From: Aphelocoma coerulescens
Lineage: Eukaryota > Chordata > Aves > Passeriformes > Corvidae
Reading direction: 5' to 3'
NCBI RefSeq assembly: GCF_041296385.1
Contig: NC_091014.1
Span: 9,213,578 to 9,277,577, forward strand
Length of the DNA stretch: 64,000 bases
The position numbers and the translations under genes are program-made. Below are positions 27,138 to 40,854 of this stretch, one piece after another (the first letter of the stretch is position 1; every line of letters begins with the position of its first letter). The notes beneath the pieces were generated by a model. That model made no database searches. It was not told the origin of the DNA and worked only from the letters and a program-made list of their open reading frames with translations.

Positions 27138-27177
27138 CAAATTAAGTAAGTTGCTTCCAAATTAAGTAAGGTGCTTC
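27138..27177. repeat. 20-bp tandem duplication
   Basis: Two adjacent 20-mers, CAAATTAAGTAAGTTGCTTC and CAAATTAAGTAAGGTGCTTC, differ at one position (T to G). This is a recent-looking local duplication in otherwise unique sequence. Confidence 0.85.
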
Positions 27178-27740
27178 CTTCTAATACACACTTCTGTGTG
27201 ATGTGATTGCAGAGCAGCCAGTGTGCTGCTAATTCACATCTTACTGTGTCTGGACTCTTGTGTTGACATGCCCTAAGTATTTAAATTTTAAGGTCGTGGT
27301 CAATTACTTGTCTGAGTGCAAGAGAGATGATGCCAGTGCACTGTGCTCTGATGCAGAGTGCTCAGATGCCGCATACCAGAGTAGAACTCTGAAGCAAATG
27401 TAGTATTTTCACTGATTTTAGTGCAAAATCCAACTCTCTGCTGGTGTTCCTGTGTTTAGTTGTATCACAGTAACACCTGAAAAATTCTGGAATTTTGGCC
27501 TCACTGTGCTCTTACTGCTAGTTTAAGATCTAAGGATAGCTTAGAGAAGACCAATAAAAGTGAGAAGGGAGGCTTGGAGTCAGGTTTGATTTATGAGGAA
27601 GAATGAAAGGCTTGGAGTGTGCATAGCTTGATAGAGTTTGACAGAGAAGAAGACATATCTGTAAATACTTCAAAAGTTTTATTCAAAAAACAGCAGAGGA
27701 TTTGCTTGATGTTAACGACATTCCAAAGGTTAGGACAGCA

Positions 27741-27985
27741 GTGCGGAGACCTGGGGTTAATTCCATGACATACATCCTTAGGCAAGTCATTTCTGCTGAG
27801 ATCCTAGCAAATTCCTAAGGGCACCCAACTGCCACTTCTTTGTCTACATCACTGAGTATTTGTCAGCTGCCTGAAAAATGCCTAATTTAGACAATTAACT
27901 TGCTAAATACCTTTGCAGGTCTAGAACTTGGCCTCTACCTGCCTCAGCTGTATGTGTCTGTAAATGAGTAAAAATTAGCATTTAT
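27741..27985 (+). mobile_element. MIR-like SINE relic, apparently split
   Basis: At 27741-27797 the text reads GAGACCTGGGGTTAATTCC and TCCTTAGGCAAGTCATTT, matching the MIR-type core, in which a 'gacctgggtt' segment precedes 'ttgggcaagtcactt'. At about 27935-27985 it resumes as CTGCCTCAGCTGTATG and TCTGTAAATGAGTAAAAATTAGCA, matching the later 'cctcag...catctgtaaaatggg.ataat' part. About 135 bases of unrelated sequence lie between. The match is from memory of the consensus and the copy is highly diverged. Confidence 0.5.
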
Positions 27986-30257
27986 CATAGAAAGAGCGTG
28001 AGAATTACAGGTTTGGAAAGTATGGATGTTCAGATATTGTAACAATGCAAGTAAGAGAGTGGAAAAGCCAATTAAGATGAGACTTATTTAACTTGTCTGA
28101 AGTGTAAGATGGTCCCCTAATCTTCCTCTGTTTTCTGTAGAGGGATGAGGTGCTCCCAGGGGCAACACAGTATCTGAGCCAGGGGATGAATTCACCCTGG
28201 CAGTGCCTGTCTCCACCCTTTCTGGAGGGAGCCAAGACAATGCCTGAACTTTAGATGGTTGAAATTAGGCAAGATGAATGTTATCTTAAGAATAAAAGGA
28301 TCAAATAAAATCAACTCAGCTTGATTTTAAGGGGGAGAAAAATGTCTTTTTCAACAAAGAATTTCAGCATTTGCTGAAATGTTCTTTTAAAAAATTACAA
28401 AAACCACCTCAACTTGTGTTTTCTTCCTGTTTTTTCTTGTAAAACATTCAGGAAACCTTTTATTAAAATCCAGCTACTCAACAGAGCTCCCACTTCTCCT
28501 TTTTCCTTGAAGCAGTCCTTACACAGACTAGCAACATCCCAAGAAGTGCTACTGTCCTATATATAACTAACAAATTTTGTATCAGGTACAGCATACATGT
28601 CCCACGTTACCTAACACTGCACTTGAAAATCCAGACCTTAATAATTAGTGGGAGCTGAGCTCTTTTGGCAACCTAATTCTGATGTCTCTTGCTTTCATAC
28701 AACAGCCTAAGTAGTTGGAAATACCATGTTAGCTCTAGGTGGTAGCTGTCTCCTTGGAAAGGACTGATCCTCAGAGGAAATGCAGTTACGGACATTGTGA
28801 ATTTAAAGAAAAAAAGTGGGAAAATTAAAGTTACTCAGAGAAGAGTTACAAAAATTTTGAGTTTCTGTGGATGCTGCTGGAGGTCCATGTGTAAAGCAGC
28901 TGTTTGATGCTGGAGATCTCAGGGAAAGTTAAGCAATACAGATCCATGAGGAAGACCAAGATGACTTATCTGAGGTCTCTGCTGACCCATGCAGTGGCAC
29001 AAGTTTTCACTTCAAAAAAAGAGGAGCTTATTTAGTTTATCCTGTTGTTGGTGTGACTCAGTGTCAGAGTCCTTCCCTCCTTGTACTGTTACATTCATTA
29101 CCCTGCAGTGACTTTGTGAGTAGTTTATTCTTTGTGATTTGCACTCTTGAAAGAAGAGGGCTGCTTTCAGTCTTGTTTTGATAGCTCCCACTTCCAGCCT
29201 CTCCAGAGCTCACCTCCACATGGCTGGAATCTGACTTCCCTCACAAGTGCTTGTCACTTCCCTACTTCACTGGCTCTGCAGGGAAGGGTAGAGAGTCCCT
29301 TTGCTATTCCAGTCCTTGTCTTCTGGCTCATCTAGTGATGGAGAGACAGGGAAGTGTGAGCAATCAGTCTCATCAGGGACAGGGACCTGGTGTCAGAGGC
29401 TCTGGATTTCCAGTATGATACTGGACTAGACTGATGCTTGGGAATGTCTATATGCTCAATTCAGAAGTGTTTGCAGAAATTTATTGTTTTTACTTGACCT
29501 TGTGGACCCAACACTATTGCTTTGGAAATCAGAGCTGAACAGTCTTGAGAACTTAGAGGAGAATGAGAGTTTGCACAGAGGACCTGAACACAGTGGGGAT
29601 TTTATCTGTGTGTAAAGCAGTCCTTACTCTGATCAGGATGTGAAATAAGTACTCCCTAATTTAAGACATATATTTGGGTCACAAGGCAGTGAGCTTAAAA
29701 GCCCATCTTCAACCAAAGTGAGACTCAGTGAGTTAGGTGGGAGGTGCACCCATTGCTGGCTCCCGAGAGAGCCAGGGCTTGAATTAAGGCTTGTATTCCT
29801 GGACACCATAAGGACTCTTGGCTGTTCCTGCTGCAGGCAATATTCTGCACTGCCAATGTGTAAGGGAATAAAGACAGAGATTATGTGAGTTGCACTGAGA
29901 TCAGCTGCCTTCTGGGCTCCCTTGACACCCCAAAGTCATAATCATCCCATGGGTCACTGTGAACCTGTGATTTCACATCACCCACTTTGTGCCCTAATTC
30001 AGTGGGTAGTGAAAGATGTTTACAAGTGCCTAGAGCTTCACACTTGCAGAGGACAGCTCAGTGTATGTTTGTCCACAGGTCACTGCAGGTTGTACAACAA
30101 GATACCGAGGACAGAGACAAAACAGACAACAGTGACAGGAGCTGTACATTGCCTATATATTGCCAAGTAGCTGTTGTGCTCTGCCTGTTACTAACAGTTG
30201 TCTCACTTTTTCCTGCCTCTGACTGTTTTCTCCATCTGCTCTCATTCAGGATGTATT

Positions 30258-30380
30258 TAGACTACAAGCTGCAAAGAGGAGAGGCCCTTGTATCCTCCTT
30301 GATAGCATGTGCAACACTGTGGGGTCCTGCCCTGGCTGGGGCCTCTAGGCACTGTCCCAGTGTAAATAATACATAAAAAT
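30258..30380 (+). repeat. Decayed ancient interspersed repeat, copy 1
   Basis: The segment reads GACTACAAGCTGCAAAGAGG, then GCCCTTGTATCC, then TGTGGGGTCCTGCCCTGGC, GGGGCCTCTAGGCACTG and GTAAATAATACATAAA. This order resembles an old amniote interspersed element with the recurring text 'tggggtcctg...ggggc..ctaggc.ctac...aaataata'. I recognise the pattern but cannot name the family with certainty. A second, more diverged copy lies at 33255-33365. Confidence 0.5.
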
Positions 30381-31609
30381 AGATCAGCAGTGTAACATCG
30401 ATCAAGAAAACCATACAGAGACCTAACAGTGCTTTAGTATTGAATTGCTCTACTGTCTACCATAGGATTCCTGCACTAGCTTGCTATAGTTTTCTGAATT
30501 AAATGACAGATCATACAAAGCCTTGTATCTATGGGCAGCGTGCAGGGAGCTTGGGGGAAAGCTGTAATTGCTAAAATCAGGAAGTGTGCCAAAGATGATC
30601 TACAAGTATGTGGAAGAATGCATCTTTTGTGATGTTCAGGATTTTATCATTTTTATTTTGGAGGCTTTCCAAGATTTAATAGCAAAAAAGCAACCAAAAA
30701 TTTGGAAGTGAAGCAATCAGACCAAACTTCAGCTGCAGCAATAACTGCAATAGCCTGGGCATTTGCAGAAGTTTCTTCTCTCGTGTCACAGCACGGACCG
30801 GTCATGTTGCACCAGGTAGGATTACATTAAGCAAAACAACTAGCTAAGTGATGCAAACAGCTTTTGAGAAGTGCAAGTGCAATACACAAAAAAAATAGGT
30901 GTTATTATTACCTGCACTACTAAAGTTCATCTGCACTCAGAGCCTCACTAGACTACATGCTATGTGCAAAGAGCAGGAGTTGAAACTTACGGAAGAAATT
31001 AGCCAGTATGTTGGAGATGAAAGATAAACCTTGGAAATGAGGTATGACCATTTTCATTCAGCTTGGAGTCATGAAGGTGCAATGATTTGCTCTTGCACAG
31101 TTATAGGTAATTAATAGTTCCTTGCAATCAGTTTGATGGGATTGCTGAGGGGGGTTTGGAAGGTGAAACGTACAAAAAAATCCATGGCCACTGAGGATAC
31201 ATTTCTTGTGAGAGCAAAGCACTGCACCTGTAGCACCAATTCTCAGATGCTTTTCAAGAGAAATTGAGAGCATTTTCAAACCGTTGATCCACTTCAATTT
31301 TAAAGATCATTCTGTATAAATCCTTTTCTATTTAAAGCATCCCTGGAGGTGCAAGTGCCAAGAACTGTGCAAGTGAGACTCTCTTCTTCGTTCTGTATCA
31401 GACAAACTGGTGGCTCCTGATTTCAGTTTCTTCATGTTAAACAAAGGCTTCCTGTTCTGCAGAAGACTTTATAAATACATGTAGGGAGACTGAGTCTTTG
31501 GTTTCCACAGACCCAAATAAGCCCATGAGAAAGTTTCTACCATTGCTCTCAGGAAGAGTTAGGCAAATAGCAACCAGCAGGAGAAGAGGTAAGCAGTTGT
31601 GCAATCTCC

Positions 31610-31632
31610 ATTCATATCATTCATATCATTCA
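31610..31632. repeat. 9-bp tandem repeat, 2.5 copies
   Basis: ATTCATATC occurs twice, at 31610 and 31619, followed by a partial copy ATTCA. It is a short slippage repeat. Confidence 0.75.
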
Positions 31633-33254
31633 CACTCACATGTACGGGAAAGAATTCCCAGCTCATGAGTGGGCTCAAAATTAGAAGCGAAACATCCCCA
31701 AGGCTTCTGGAATGGGAAAAAGAAAAGAAGCTGCAGAAGCTCAACTCTGACAAATTTTTTTTAAAAATCCAACAGCTGATTGGCAGAAGGGCTGTTCTTT
31801 GACATAAAATACTTCCTGAAATTCTTTCTTCCAAGATCCATGCTGATTATTTTATTGTTTCAGTTTTCCTTTCACATGAATTAATTAAAAAAAAAATTAG
31901 GCACCTCATCTGAATATGACAACAATGCTAGCAATAATTTTGTTAGTTTCTTAACTCATTATTTATTGATCCCTTCTTCTGAGCATGTGGTGGAAGACAA
32001 CGAGAGACTCATCACATATCTCTCTCTATCTGTAACCCTGACATCTTAAAAGGTTATTTCCCATTTCCATTCTCATTTCATCCTGAGCCTTCTGTCCTCA
32101 GTCCTGCAGATCCATTTCCATCAAGCACAGCAACACTGAATGTCAGGTGTTTATAATAATTCAGCCAGTGCTGTCTGCAGCTGAGACGGACTCCTTGAAT
32201 GGGTCCTCTGGCAGAAGGGAAGAGGTGGTGACATGTGGCATGAGGGCTGTGACAAGCACTGGAGATCAGTAGTGTCCTCCTGTCACAGTGCTGTCTGCAT
32301 GGCTTTTATCCCGTCTTTTGTGGTTGGTATCTCGTGGAAGGTGAAATAAGCACATCTGTGAAGAAGTCGGTGAACTTCCCTAAAACAGCAGTGCCTTGTA
32401 GGAGGCACTTGTGTGCACTGTAGTGGGTATCATCTCTCTGCTGTTTCATTTCAGTTTTGTCAAAGCTTTTCTGAAAATGGCTTCAGTGATCATAAAAAAA
32501 CAGCTGATATTTTAGCCTAACACTGCCTTTAAAAAAAAAACAACAAACAAACCTGAGTTAAATTTCAAAAGAGTTCACCTGTAATTTGTCTGTCCACATG
32601 CTAATAAAACCTAGAATCCCCTTCCTATTTTGATTTCTACCTGATGGTTGTGTTAGTTTGATTCTGATATGTATTAACACTATTGGACTATTTTGCAAGG
32701 TTTTGCCACGTCTTGTATTTTCCACAGGAATTGCACAATGAAAGGCAGTATTTTTTAAGTGCCAAAACCTGATGGGATGTTTCGCTGGCTCTTTTCACTG
32801 GCTGATGGCTTTAGTGGCACATTTCCCTTGTGGGTGCAGGGACTGAAGCCGATCACAGGGGAGAGAGATGAGTCACATCTGTATTTGCAAGTTAAACAAG
32901 GTCAGAAGACTGCGTTGCCCTGCATGGGCCTGTGATGTTTGTTAGCGTGTTCACTGGACTGGTTTTTGCTCTTGTCAATGAGCACATTTCCAAACTGCCT
33001 GATTGTAAGCTGGGAGGATGCGAGGGCTCCCAGGAGACAATATGGATGAAACCACTTGGTTTTGAAGGGAATAAGTGTTTAGCTGTATAGACAGAAGCTG
33101 TTCCAGGCTGCTTTGTCTCAGAGTCTGCAAATAGTGTCTGGCACATTTTATTTATTGCTCCAAACTTAGACTTGGGGTCTGGAAGCTGAAGTCAGAGCAG
33201 CTCTAGGGGTGGCTGTACCGTATTCCTGTCATTATACAGATTTTTCCTCCACCC

Positions 33255-33365
33255 ATCCTCTGTTTATCTTCCTAGATGTAACCTCATCAGGGAAGGTATT
33301 GATACTTGCTCTTTATTTGTAGACTGTTTAGTACCATGTGGTCCTGACCTGCATAGATTTCAGTT
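33255..33365 (+). repeat. Decayed ancient interspersed repeat, copy 2
   Basis: CTCATCAGGGAAGGTATTG, then TAGACTGTTTAGTACCATG and GTGGTCCTGACCTGCATAG follow the same order as the 30258-30380 copy ('aga.tgtaa..tc...ggg.agg.....tagcac.atggggtcctgac'). The same orientation and a spacing of about 3 kb suggest two independent insertions of one old family, or parts of a local duplication. Divergence is high. Confidence 0.4.
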
Positions 33366-36300
33366 CAGAGAAAGGCAGTTGAATCTGCTCTTGCCTGTTT
33401 GCTTTCAGCTTGCAAAGCTTTCCCTGACTATAATGTACTGTTAAGGAAGGAACAAAGGATAGCCTCTTAAGAACTGTAAAACCTGCTTCACTTCAGTCCT
33501 GGCTATTTAATTTTGTAGGCTTATGTCAGACCCATAAGGTTAAAAATGTTTCTTTTCTTGTCTTGGCTTGAGCAGCAAATGGAATGTTTCAAAGGAAAAA
33601 AAAAAAACTAGTCCATACGAGGCAGGCCAGAGTGATGCAGCCTTGCCTGTTTTTCTTGATCTGAAACACTGTATTAGCTGGAGCACAAAATGGTCTGGCC
33701 ACCTCAGTTTCCATCCCATTTTTGGATGGAAAGTTGCTCACCAAACAAGAGCAGAAGCAATCATTTACTTCTGAAAGGGCAGATTTTTGCTCGTTTTCTT
33801 TGCAGCATTACATTTTCTTGGTTAGACTTCCTTGTTTCTTAGACTCTTCCTCCTCCATGAACCACCCCCAAAGCAGCAGAGTAAATAATTTTGGCTTACA
33901 ATGAACAAGTCTCTGAGTGAGAAGTGGTGAATAAACTTTCCGTGTCTTACGTGGGGCAGACTTGAACTCTGCTGAAGGGGCCGCATGCAGCAAGGTCAGG
34001 AGTGTGATGAAGTATAAGTTTGGAAGGGGAATCTGCTGGAAAGATAGTATAACCCACTGAGTGATAAGTGCTGACAGACTGGCACCCTGGTGTTTGAAGT
34101 GCTTTTCCTTGCGGGAGAAGTATGTCTCTGATCCTGTTGTGTTATGGCCAGGCTCAGTCTGTTTTGAAAGCCTATACTGTCTTCACATGGAGACTCAAAA
34201 AGATTCAGGCAGAATGTGTTTAACAGAACCCTGAATTTTGGGCCATGGTTAAAGCTAAATTTTATAAATTCGATATGGCTTTCCCAAAAGGTATTTATAA
34301 CAATAATCATAAGCATATGTTAGTACATTTACATTATTATTATATGTTTACAGTAATGTTTTTCTAATACTTCACCATTAAGCAACTGTGTTTAGTGTAC
34401 TAGTGCACAGAGAATAAAAGTATTAAGTTATGATTTCAAAGGAATGATAAAACAATAACACTGGGGAAGTTCAGTCATCTTAACAAATTGGGAGCATTAT
34501 TCAATCTGTCCAGGCAGGCTCTTGCACAGTTCCTGTTCTTCTCTGTTTCTTTCCTGTGGGTTTATCTTGAGAATGCTCCCAGTATGGCCACACAGGGAGA
34601 CAAACTGAAATATGTGAGTGAGACCCAGGGTGGGAGGCAGAAGATAAAGTGAAATGTCCTGGGACCTTCCAGGAGAAAGCTGCTCTGCTCTTTACCCAAA
34701 CCTCAGTGACAGAAGTAGTATCACAAGCTAGTCAGATGGTTTGACTAATATGAGCTTTTAAAAAAACAGTAGTGATATGTTTTCAGTTCCTTGAATCAAT
34801 TTATTTCAGTTACATTTGCAAATTTATATATATAAAAAGAACAGAATGACAAATTTTGTAAATGAAAAAGCTTGAGAGAAAAAAAAAAAAAGAGAGACCT
34901 TTTTTACATTCAGTTTCTAATCTAGGACTGGGACATGCTCCATTTCCTGTATATCCAGGACAGCAGTATTCTGCCACTTTTTCAGAAGACTTCTGGTACC
35001 TGATGTGGCAATTCTGTTGTCTGGTCTGGTTCTTTGACAACCACTGCTCAGAACACTTCGATGCTTTGGAAGACAAGTAGGCAAGGGTAGAACCCCCAAT
35101 AGCATACAGGATGAATCAAGCCTCTTTTAACTACTTGAATACAGAGGGTATATATGCATAGACATTTGAATAAAACTGTTTTTATTTTCAATAGTAATTA
35201 TAAATCACGAGACATATATATCTATCAGGTTTCAGTGATTTGCAGCCATGCTCCCCTCCATTGGAAACAATGATAAATAACTTACAAGTGCTTTCATTAT
35301 CAGCATCCCAAAAGATCACTGTCTGCACTTCCATCCCCTCCACACTCTCTAATGTATATGCACTAGGATGCATTTTTCAGAAAGCATGTCTTCCTCAGGA
35401 CTCCTGAGTCATTCCTGCAGAGGGTGGACACTGATTGAGAAAGACACCAAGGAAGAAGAAACATTGTCTTGTTATTTTTAAATGAGCTGCGTGAAACATT
35501 GCCTTTTCTTTTTCTTTGCTTCACAGTTTTACTGTAAGGGGCAGGATCACAGTGTTTTCCATCACATTCATTCCAGCTGTAATTTCTGCAGCTTTTCAGT
35601 TCTTGGCCATGTAATGTTCTCAGTTCATTTGTGATGAAGTCCCTATTGTGCAAACTGACATTTTCATTCATTTCCTCTCAAGTGAGAATACTAGTACAGT
35701 AAGGACATGTACACCTAACATCACTGATATACTTTTCTGTCTAAGTAGCAGGAGGATAAGAACCTATTGCACAATTTTTGGAGGGATTCTTTACCTGCTA
35801 CTGGGGAGGACCGTGCTCAGATATGTCAGAGGTGTTCGTGATTGTTTAGCAAAACGCATTATGTAGGGAGTAACTACCTGTAGATTTGGAACTGGAGAAA
35901 CAAAATAAATTGTTCTACTAATGTTTTTGCTGGCTTTGGGAGCATTTATTTGGCCTGAGTATAGGGAAATATATAAACAAGTGTCAGCCTAGACCTACAT
36001 TTTTCCTCCCATATAGAATCTGAGCCTTAAGTAGAGTAATGAGAAGGCACTGAGCAGGTCAGGTTGGTAGTTTCACTTCCCGGTGGTTACTGTTCCTCTC
36101 TGTTGGTTATGTCTGTAGCTACAAGTGACCAGGCTGCCACCTTCTATTTTTCAGGTACCTGAATTGAATGGAGGTGAGTCTGAGCCTTTGAGATATTGTC
36201 AAATATTTTTACACTAAAGTAATTAAAGACAAGCTCTACTTCCATTCCAATTATTGGAATGATTGTGCTCACTAATTGTTCTGTCAAAGGAATTTACAAC

Positions 36301-38934
36301 TGGAACTAAGACAAGAAATCGAGTATTTGTGTACTAGTGACTACAAATGTCACCAATATTATAGGGTCATCATGGTCATGAGCCTTTTCTACCCAATTAG
36401 TGCAACTTCAGTACCAGCACACACGGTATTGATTCCTCTCTGCATTACTCAGGTACAGCTTCATAGGGGAGACTTCATTATAAATCTTTATTATAAATCA
36501 TTTCTACTTTCATTAAAAAATAATGAAAATATTCACAAGGAAGTTAATTGCTGGGAAAAGAAAGAAGGAGGAAAATGAGAATGAGTAATCAGATAATTGT
36601 TATTTGCAGCTGTAAGCTTTTCTAAAGCATTGAACATCATTATTGAGGCAAAATAATTGCATTTTCATTTTACCATGTTTAGAAATTGCATGATATCAAG
36701 AGGCTTGAAAACCTTCAAAGATACTGAACACGGAAAATATTATTACCATGGGTGATAGTATTTGTACCAGTTTATATATATATATGATCTAAGTAGACAT
36801 CTGTCTTCTTAGGGAAGAGAAATCAGTCTTCATTTTTAGCATCATGTGGGGGTCTTCAGAAATTTTTTATCTAAATTAGATTCAGTACAAAGCTTTCATG
36901 TTTACTTTTGCAAGTCTTTTGCTCAGGAGAATCAGTTTACCTGATGGGCACCTCTCGTGTGCTGCCCCAGCTCTGTGCCTTTCTAGAGATCCAGTTCATC
37001 TTTGTGAAAACAGAGCGAGGCTGGCAGTGTGCAGTTGTTTAACATAAGCTCCACACTTCACCGATGTGGTGGGTCAGATCATAGTTTACAGATCTACACA
37101 GGGTTTTAGAAGGAATTCATAGGGATTCCTGTGGGGCTTGACCTTGGTGACAGTGTTATTGACATAACTCATTTTCTTTCTGTTGCACAATGGATATCTA
37201 AAATGCAGCCTTATTAAGCAGTCTCACTGAGTTATACAACAGTTACAACTACTTTCAATTTTTTTTTTTTTAATTTAAATGTCATTTATTAACAAAATTC
37301 CTATTATGGTAATATTCTGTGGAAAGAAATGAACCAACTATCCTGTGCAATTAAGAAGTATTTCTATCTGGAGATTCTGGAATAAATTTCCTACTTCTGC
37401 TTGATGAGGAAGATGAAAAGGGAGAAAGTAGTGTGGGGGAAATTCTGTTTTTCATTCAGACACTTCTGCTTTCACAATTGATGCAAAAAATTATAAAAAG
37501 CTCCATAGAAACTGGAAACTACAATGTGGTTTTGCATTGTGAGTCTATACCTTATATTTTCTCAGTATTAGCACAAATTTAGGCACCATTTAAACAACAA
37601 ACAGATTGCTAGCTAGTGACACTGCTTTTGTTTTTCTATTCTTTTGATTCTGAAGAATCACTAACTGTATTATGAACATTATTTTGCAACAAACTTTGCA
37701 GGTCTCTAATTGATCACTATTTTGATGATTTCTTCCTTTTACACTGAAAAAAGAACCATGGTCTTGCATTAAAAAAAGAAAAAAGAAAGAAATTGCATAT
37801 CAGATTATACTGGCTTATTGTATTGAATGTGTTCCCAGAGATATGTCCAATAATCTATCTTGTTGTACAGTGATAGTTTGTAATTAAACTTCTTGTTCCC
37901 TGGAGGGCCCTAGTTTTGGCTTCCTAAGAGAGAAAATGCAATGTGATAGATGTATCACTTTTTTTCACTTCAGATGAATGGAACAAATGTCCAGATTTGC
38001 CTGAATTACTGCCAACATGTAATCTTTAAAAATTCAAAACAAAACAAAACAAAAAACTAGCAGTTTGTTTATTTGAAGGAATTCTGCCAGTATTTGGAAG
38101 CAACATAAATGCAAGAACAAATGGTTATTTAATTATTTTAAAGCACTAGTATTGTATTTATTGGCCTATTGTTTGTGCTAAATTCAGCTGTTTTCATGAT
38201 GCTTAGTCTTCTTACTACAAAATGTAAATTTGCACTTAATATCCTGAGGATTTTTAAAATAGATGTTACCTTGTCAGATGTCTCTCAGAAATGACTTTGT
38301 TGTGACAGTTCTGTCAGACTTGTCTTTTGTTTGTGTATTGTTCCTTAGTCAGTTCACACAGGGTAATCACCTCAGCCACTTCCAAAACCTACTTTACCAA
38401 GCCCAAAGTGTTCCTCCCTTCCTCTCCTTCTGCAGGTGCTTTTCGTGGGGATACTCTGCAAAGTCCAGCCCAGCAGGGCTGAACGGGGCTGTCAGGTGGG
38501 TAAATCAAAATCCACAGCTTGGCTGATGGGGTTTCATAGTGTTTTTGTAGACACATTAGCTCAGTACCTCAGTCATGCAGGAGTTCCCAGCCTTGGCTGT
38601 GGCTGATGGCACGTCTCTGTCAGAAAGGCAGCACTGCCTTTTGGTCACCCTTGGAAAGCTCTGCTTTTATTTTGAATGCTCTATTTAGTGGAATTAGTGC
38701 ATAAGCATTTTACAGGCAACATCCTGCCTGGAACCATATGTTGGACAGCAGTGAACTAGAAGATACACTCTGGGTCGGGGTTAGTCTGACACGCAGGAAG
38801 GAAGAGAAGGGTTCTTGCAGAATTTCGAAATTTTCTGTCCTCCAACTTGGAGATGAGGCTGGGCCAGATCCCAGTGCATGTACCCATCAGTTCATTACTT
38901 GCTTCTAGAACAGGCTCTTTGAGAGTTCAGTTAA

Positions 38935-38993
38935 TTTTTTGTTGTTGTGGGCTTTTTGTTTGTTTGTTTTTTTGTTTTTGTTTTTTTTTTTTT
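38935..38993. repeat. T-rich low-complexity tract
   Basis: A 59-base stretch of T interrupted by single or double G, ending in T13 followed by CTCTCTG. It is simple low-complexity DNA. No retroelement body was recognised beside it. Confidence 0.8.
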
Positions 38994-40777
38994 CTCTCTG
39001 GATATACCAGGGGGTCATAGCTAACTATCTAGCATTCTAAATTCAACATCACTTTAGAATTAGGTGCTTAACAGGAGCACAGAGGTTTTGGGTCTCCTGG
39101 GACTGAGTTGATAGTGTCTTTGGATAAGGCAGTCTGCCAGCTGCAGGTATGCCTACTCCCATTCAATTTTTGCTGTTTAGCTACTGAATAATTTCAGTGT
39201 AATCTAAGTGTGCCTCCAGTTTTTAAGAAGACTGCCATGGGGGCAATAACCCCTCCCATCCCAGTCTCCATGGTGTCCCTGGCATAGTCTTGCGCCAGCT
39301 GGGCTGGACACAGCTGAACACAGGTGCAGTGGTGGTTTGGGCCATCACCTGCAGGAACAGGTGCTGGCCTCGTTTGCTCTTTTGGCTCCATCATCCTTCC
39401 TTGGTGCCACCTACCCTTCATCTCCCTGTTCTCAGCCCCAGCCATCCCCCAGACCAGGGCTCAGCCTTGCAATGGCTCGTTGCAGCTTCCCAGGCAGCGT
39501 CACCTGGTCCCTGTCCTTGCTGCCTTCTTCGCCCTGTCAGGCGTGTCCGTGACAGATAACAGCATTGTTTCCTAGCCTGATTTCTGGGATTTCTGGCCAT
39601 ACCTCCTGGCCCAGAGTTTGGCAATTGCCCTTGCACAGCGTGCTGAACTCTCCATGACCAGCTCGAGGCATTTCTCAACTGCAGCGTGCTGTGGCACGGT
39701 ACAAGGATCTGCCTCCACTTAGCTCAGGAGCACAGCTCCAGACACGTGTTTGGTTCAGCAAATGCTGTTTGTTTGCTGGGTGATGATGTTTTTCTAAGCT
39801 TATGCTTTATTCATAGCATGGCTGACATTTCTGCAAGAGGTGGTGATGTGTCTTTGGGTCTTAGTTCTTTTCTGGTTTTGGAAATACACTTCAAACAGCT
39901 ATAACAGTGCACATTTGATAACCTACGTATGAGTAAAATTACAGTGATAACCAGGGGCTTATGAATTAAATTAAATAAATAAAGTCACTATGTTTTAAAA
40001 ACAATATGACTTTACTGTGATGAAAGGAATAATTTTGATTCAAGGATGCAATAGATCTTGCTTTTAAATTTAATTATATGTTACAATTTTGTGCTTATCA
40101 CTGTGAGATTACTAATGGGATTAAAATGCACATCTCTTAAAATGAAAGGTAGAAATACAGACTTTTAAACATTTCATTTCAAGATCACTAGGTACATTAT
40201 TACCTCAGCTACAAGATAATTTCATATTTGGTCTGATCCTCTTTGATCTCTAACAGATAGGAAACAGCTTTCAGTAGTCTCCCTTCATAATGTTTCTTTT
40301 TCAATATTCCCATGTCTTGGACTAAATTGCTTCTATTGAAGATGTGCAATGGCCCAAGTGACCGTATTTGAGCTCTGAATTTGTTGTATCTCTCTTCCTG
40401 TTTCTTGTTTTGGCCTCTTTTCAGATTAATAATGTGAGACTAGATAAGCTTCAGGGGAAAAAAAAAGGAAAAAAGAAAGTCTATTTCATCATATTAACCC
40501 AATGATAATACTATGCAGCATCAGAAGAATAAAGCTGTGTGTTTCTCCAGAGCCTTGAGATGAATACTGTTTTTTAAACCTGGAGATTTATATTCCTGTA
40601 GGAATGTAAGTCCTGTCAAGGGCAGCAGATTATAAGTGCAGCTGTAGTTATCATTAACAGATATAAGTAGTTGAAGGAATTTTGATATTTCAACCATGGT
40701 TTAATATCAAAGGTCTCCTGTGTGAAATAGGCCAACCAAAACATAGATGACCATTGATTGCTACTTTTGGCTTAATC

Positions 40778-40854
40778 AAAAAAACCCAAAACAACAAAAC
40801 AAAAACAAACAAAAAGCCCAACCAAAACCCAAAAAAAACCAACAACCAAAAAAA
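40778..40854. repeat. A/C low-complexity tract
   Basis: About 77 bases made almost entirely of A and C (AAAACC and CAAAA type units), with two G. It is the strand-swapped counterpart in composition of the G/T tract at 41390-41445 only 0.6 kb away. Confidence 0.8.

Noticed and set aside
29380..29445. Possible L3 3' end (ACTGGACTAGACTGATGC)
   Set aside because: Only a short segment matches and the upstream order of the element is not found.
39194..39678. Overlapping frames on both strands in a GC-richer patch
   Set aside because: The patch is stop-poor but lacks CpG density and any protein similarity I recognise. It could be an old repeat, but no family match was convincing.
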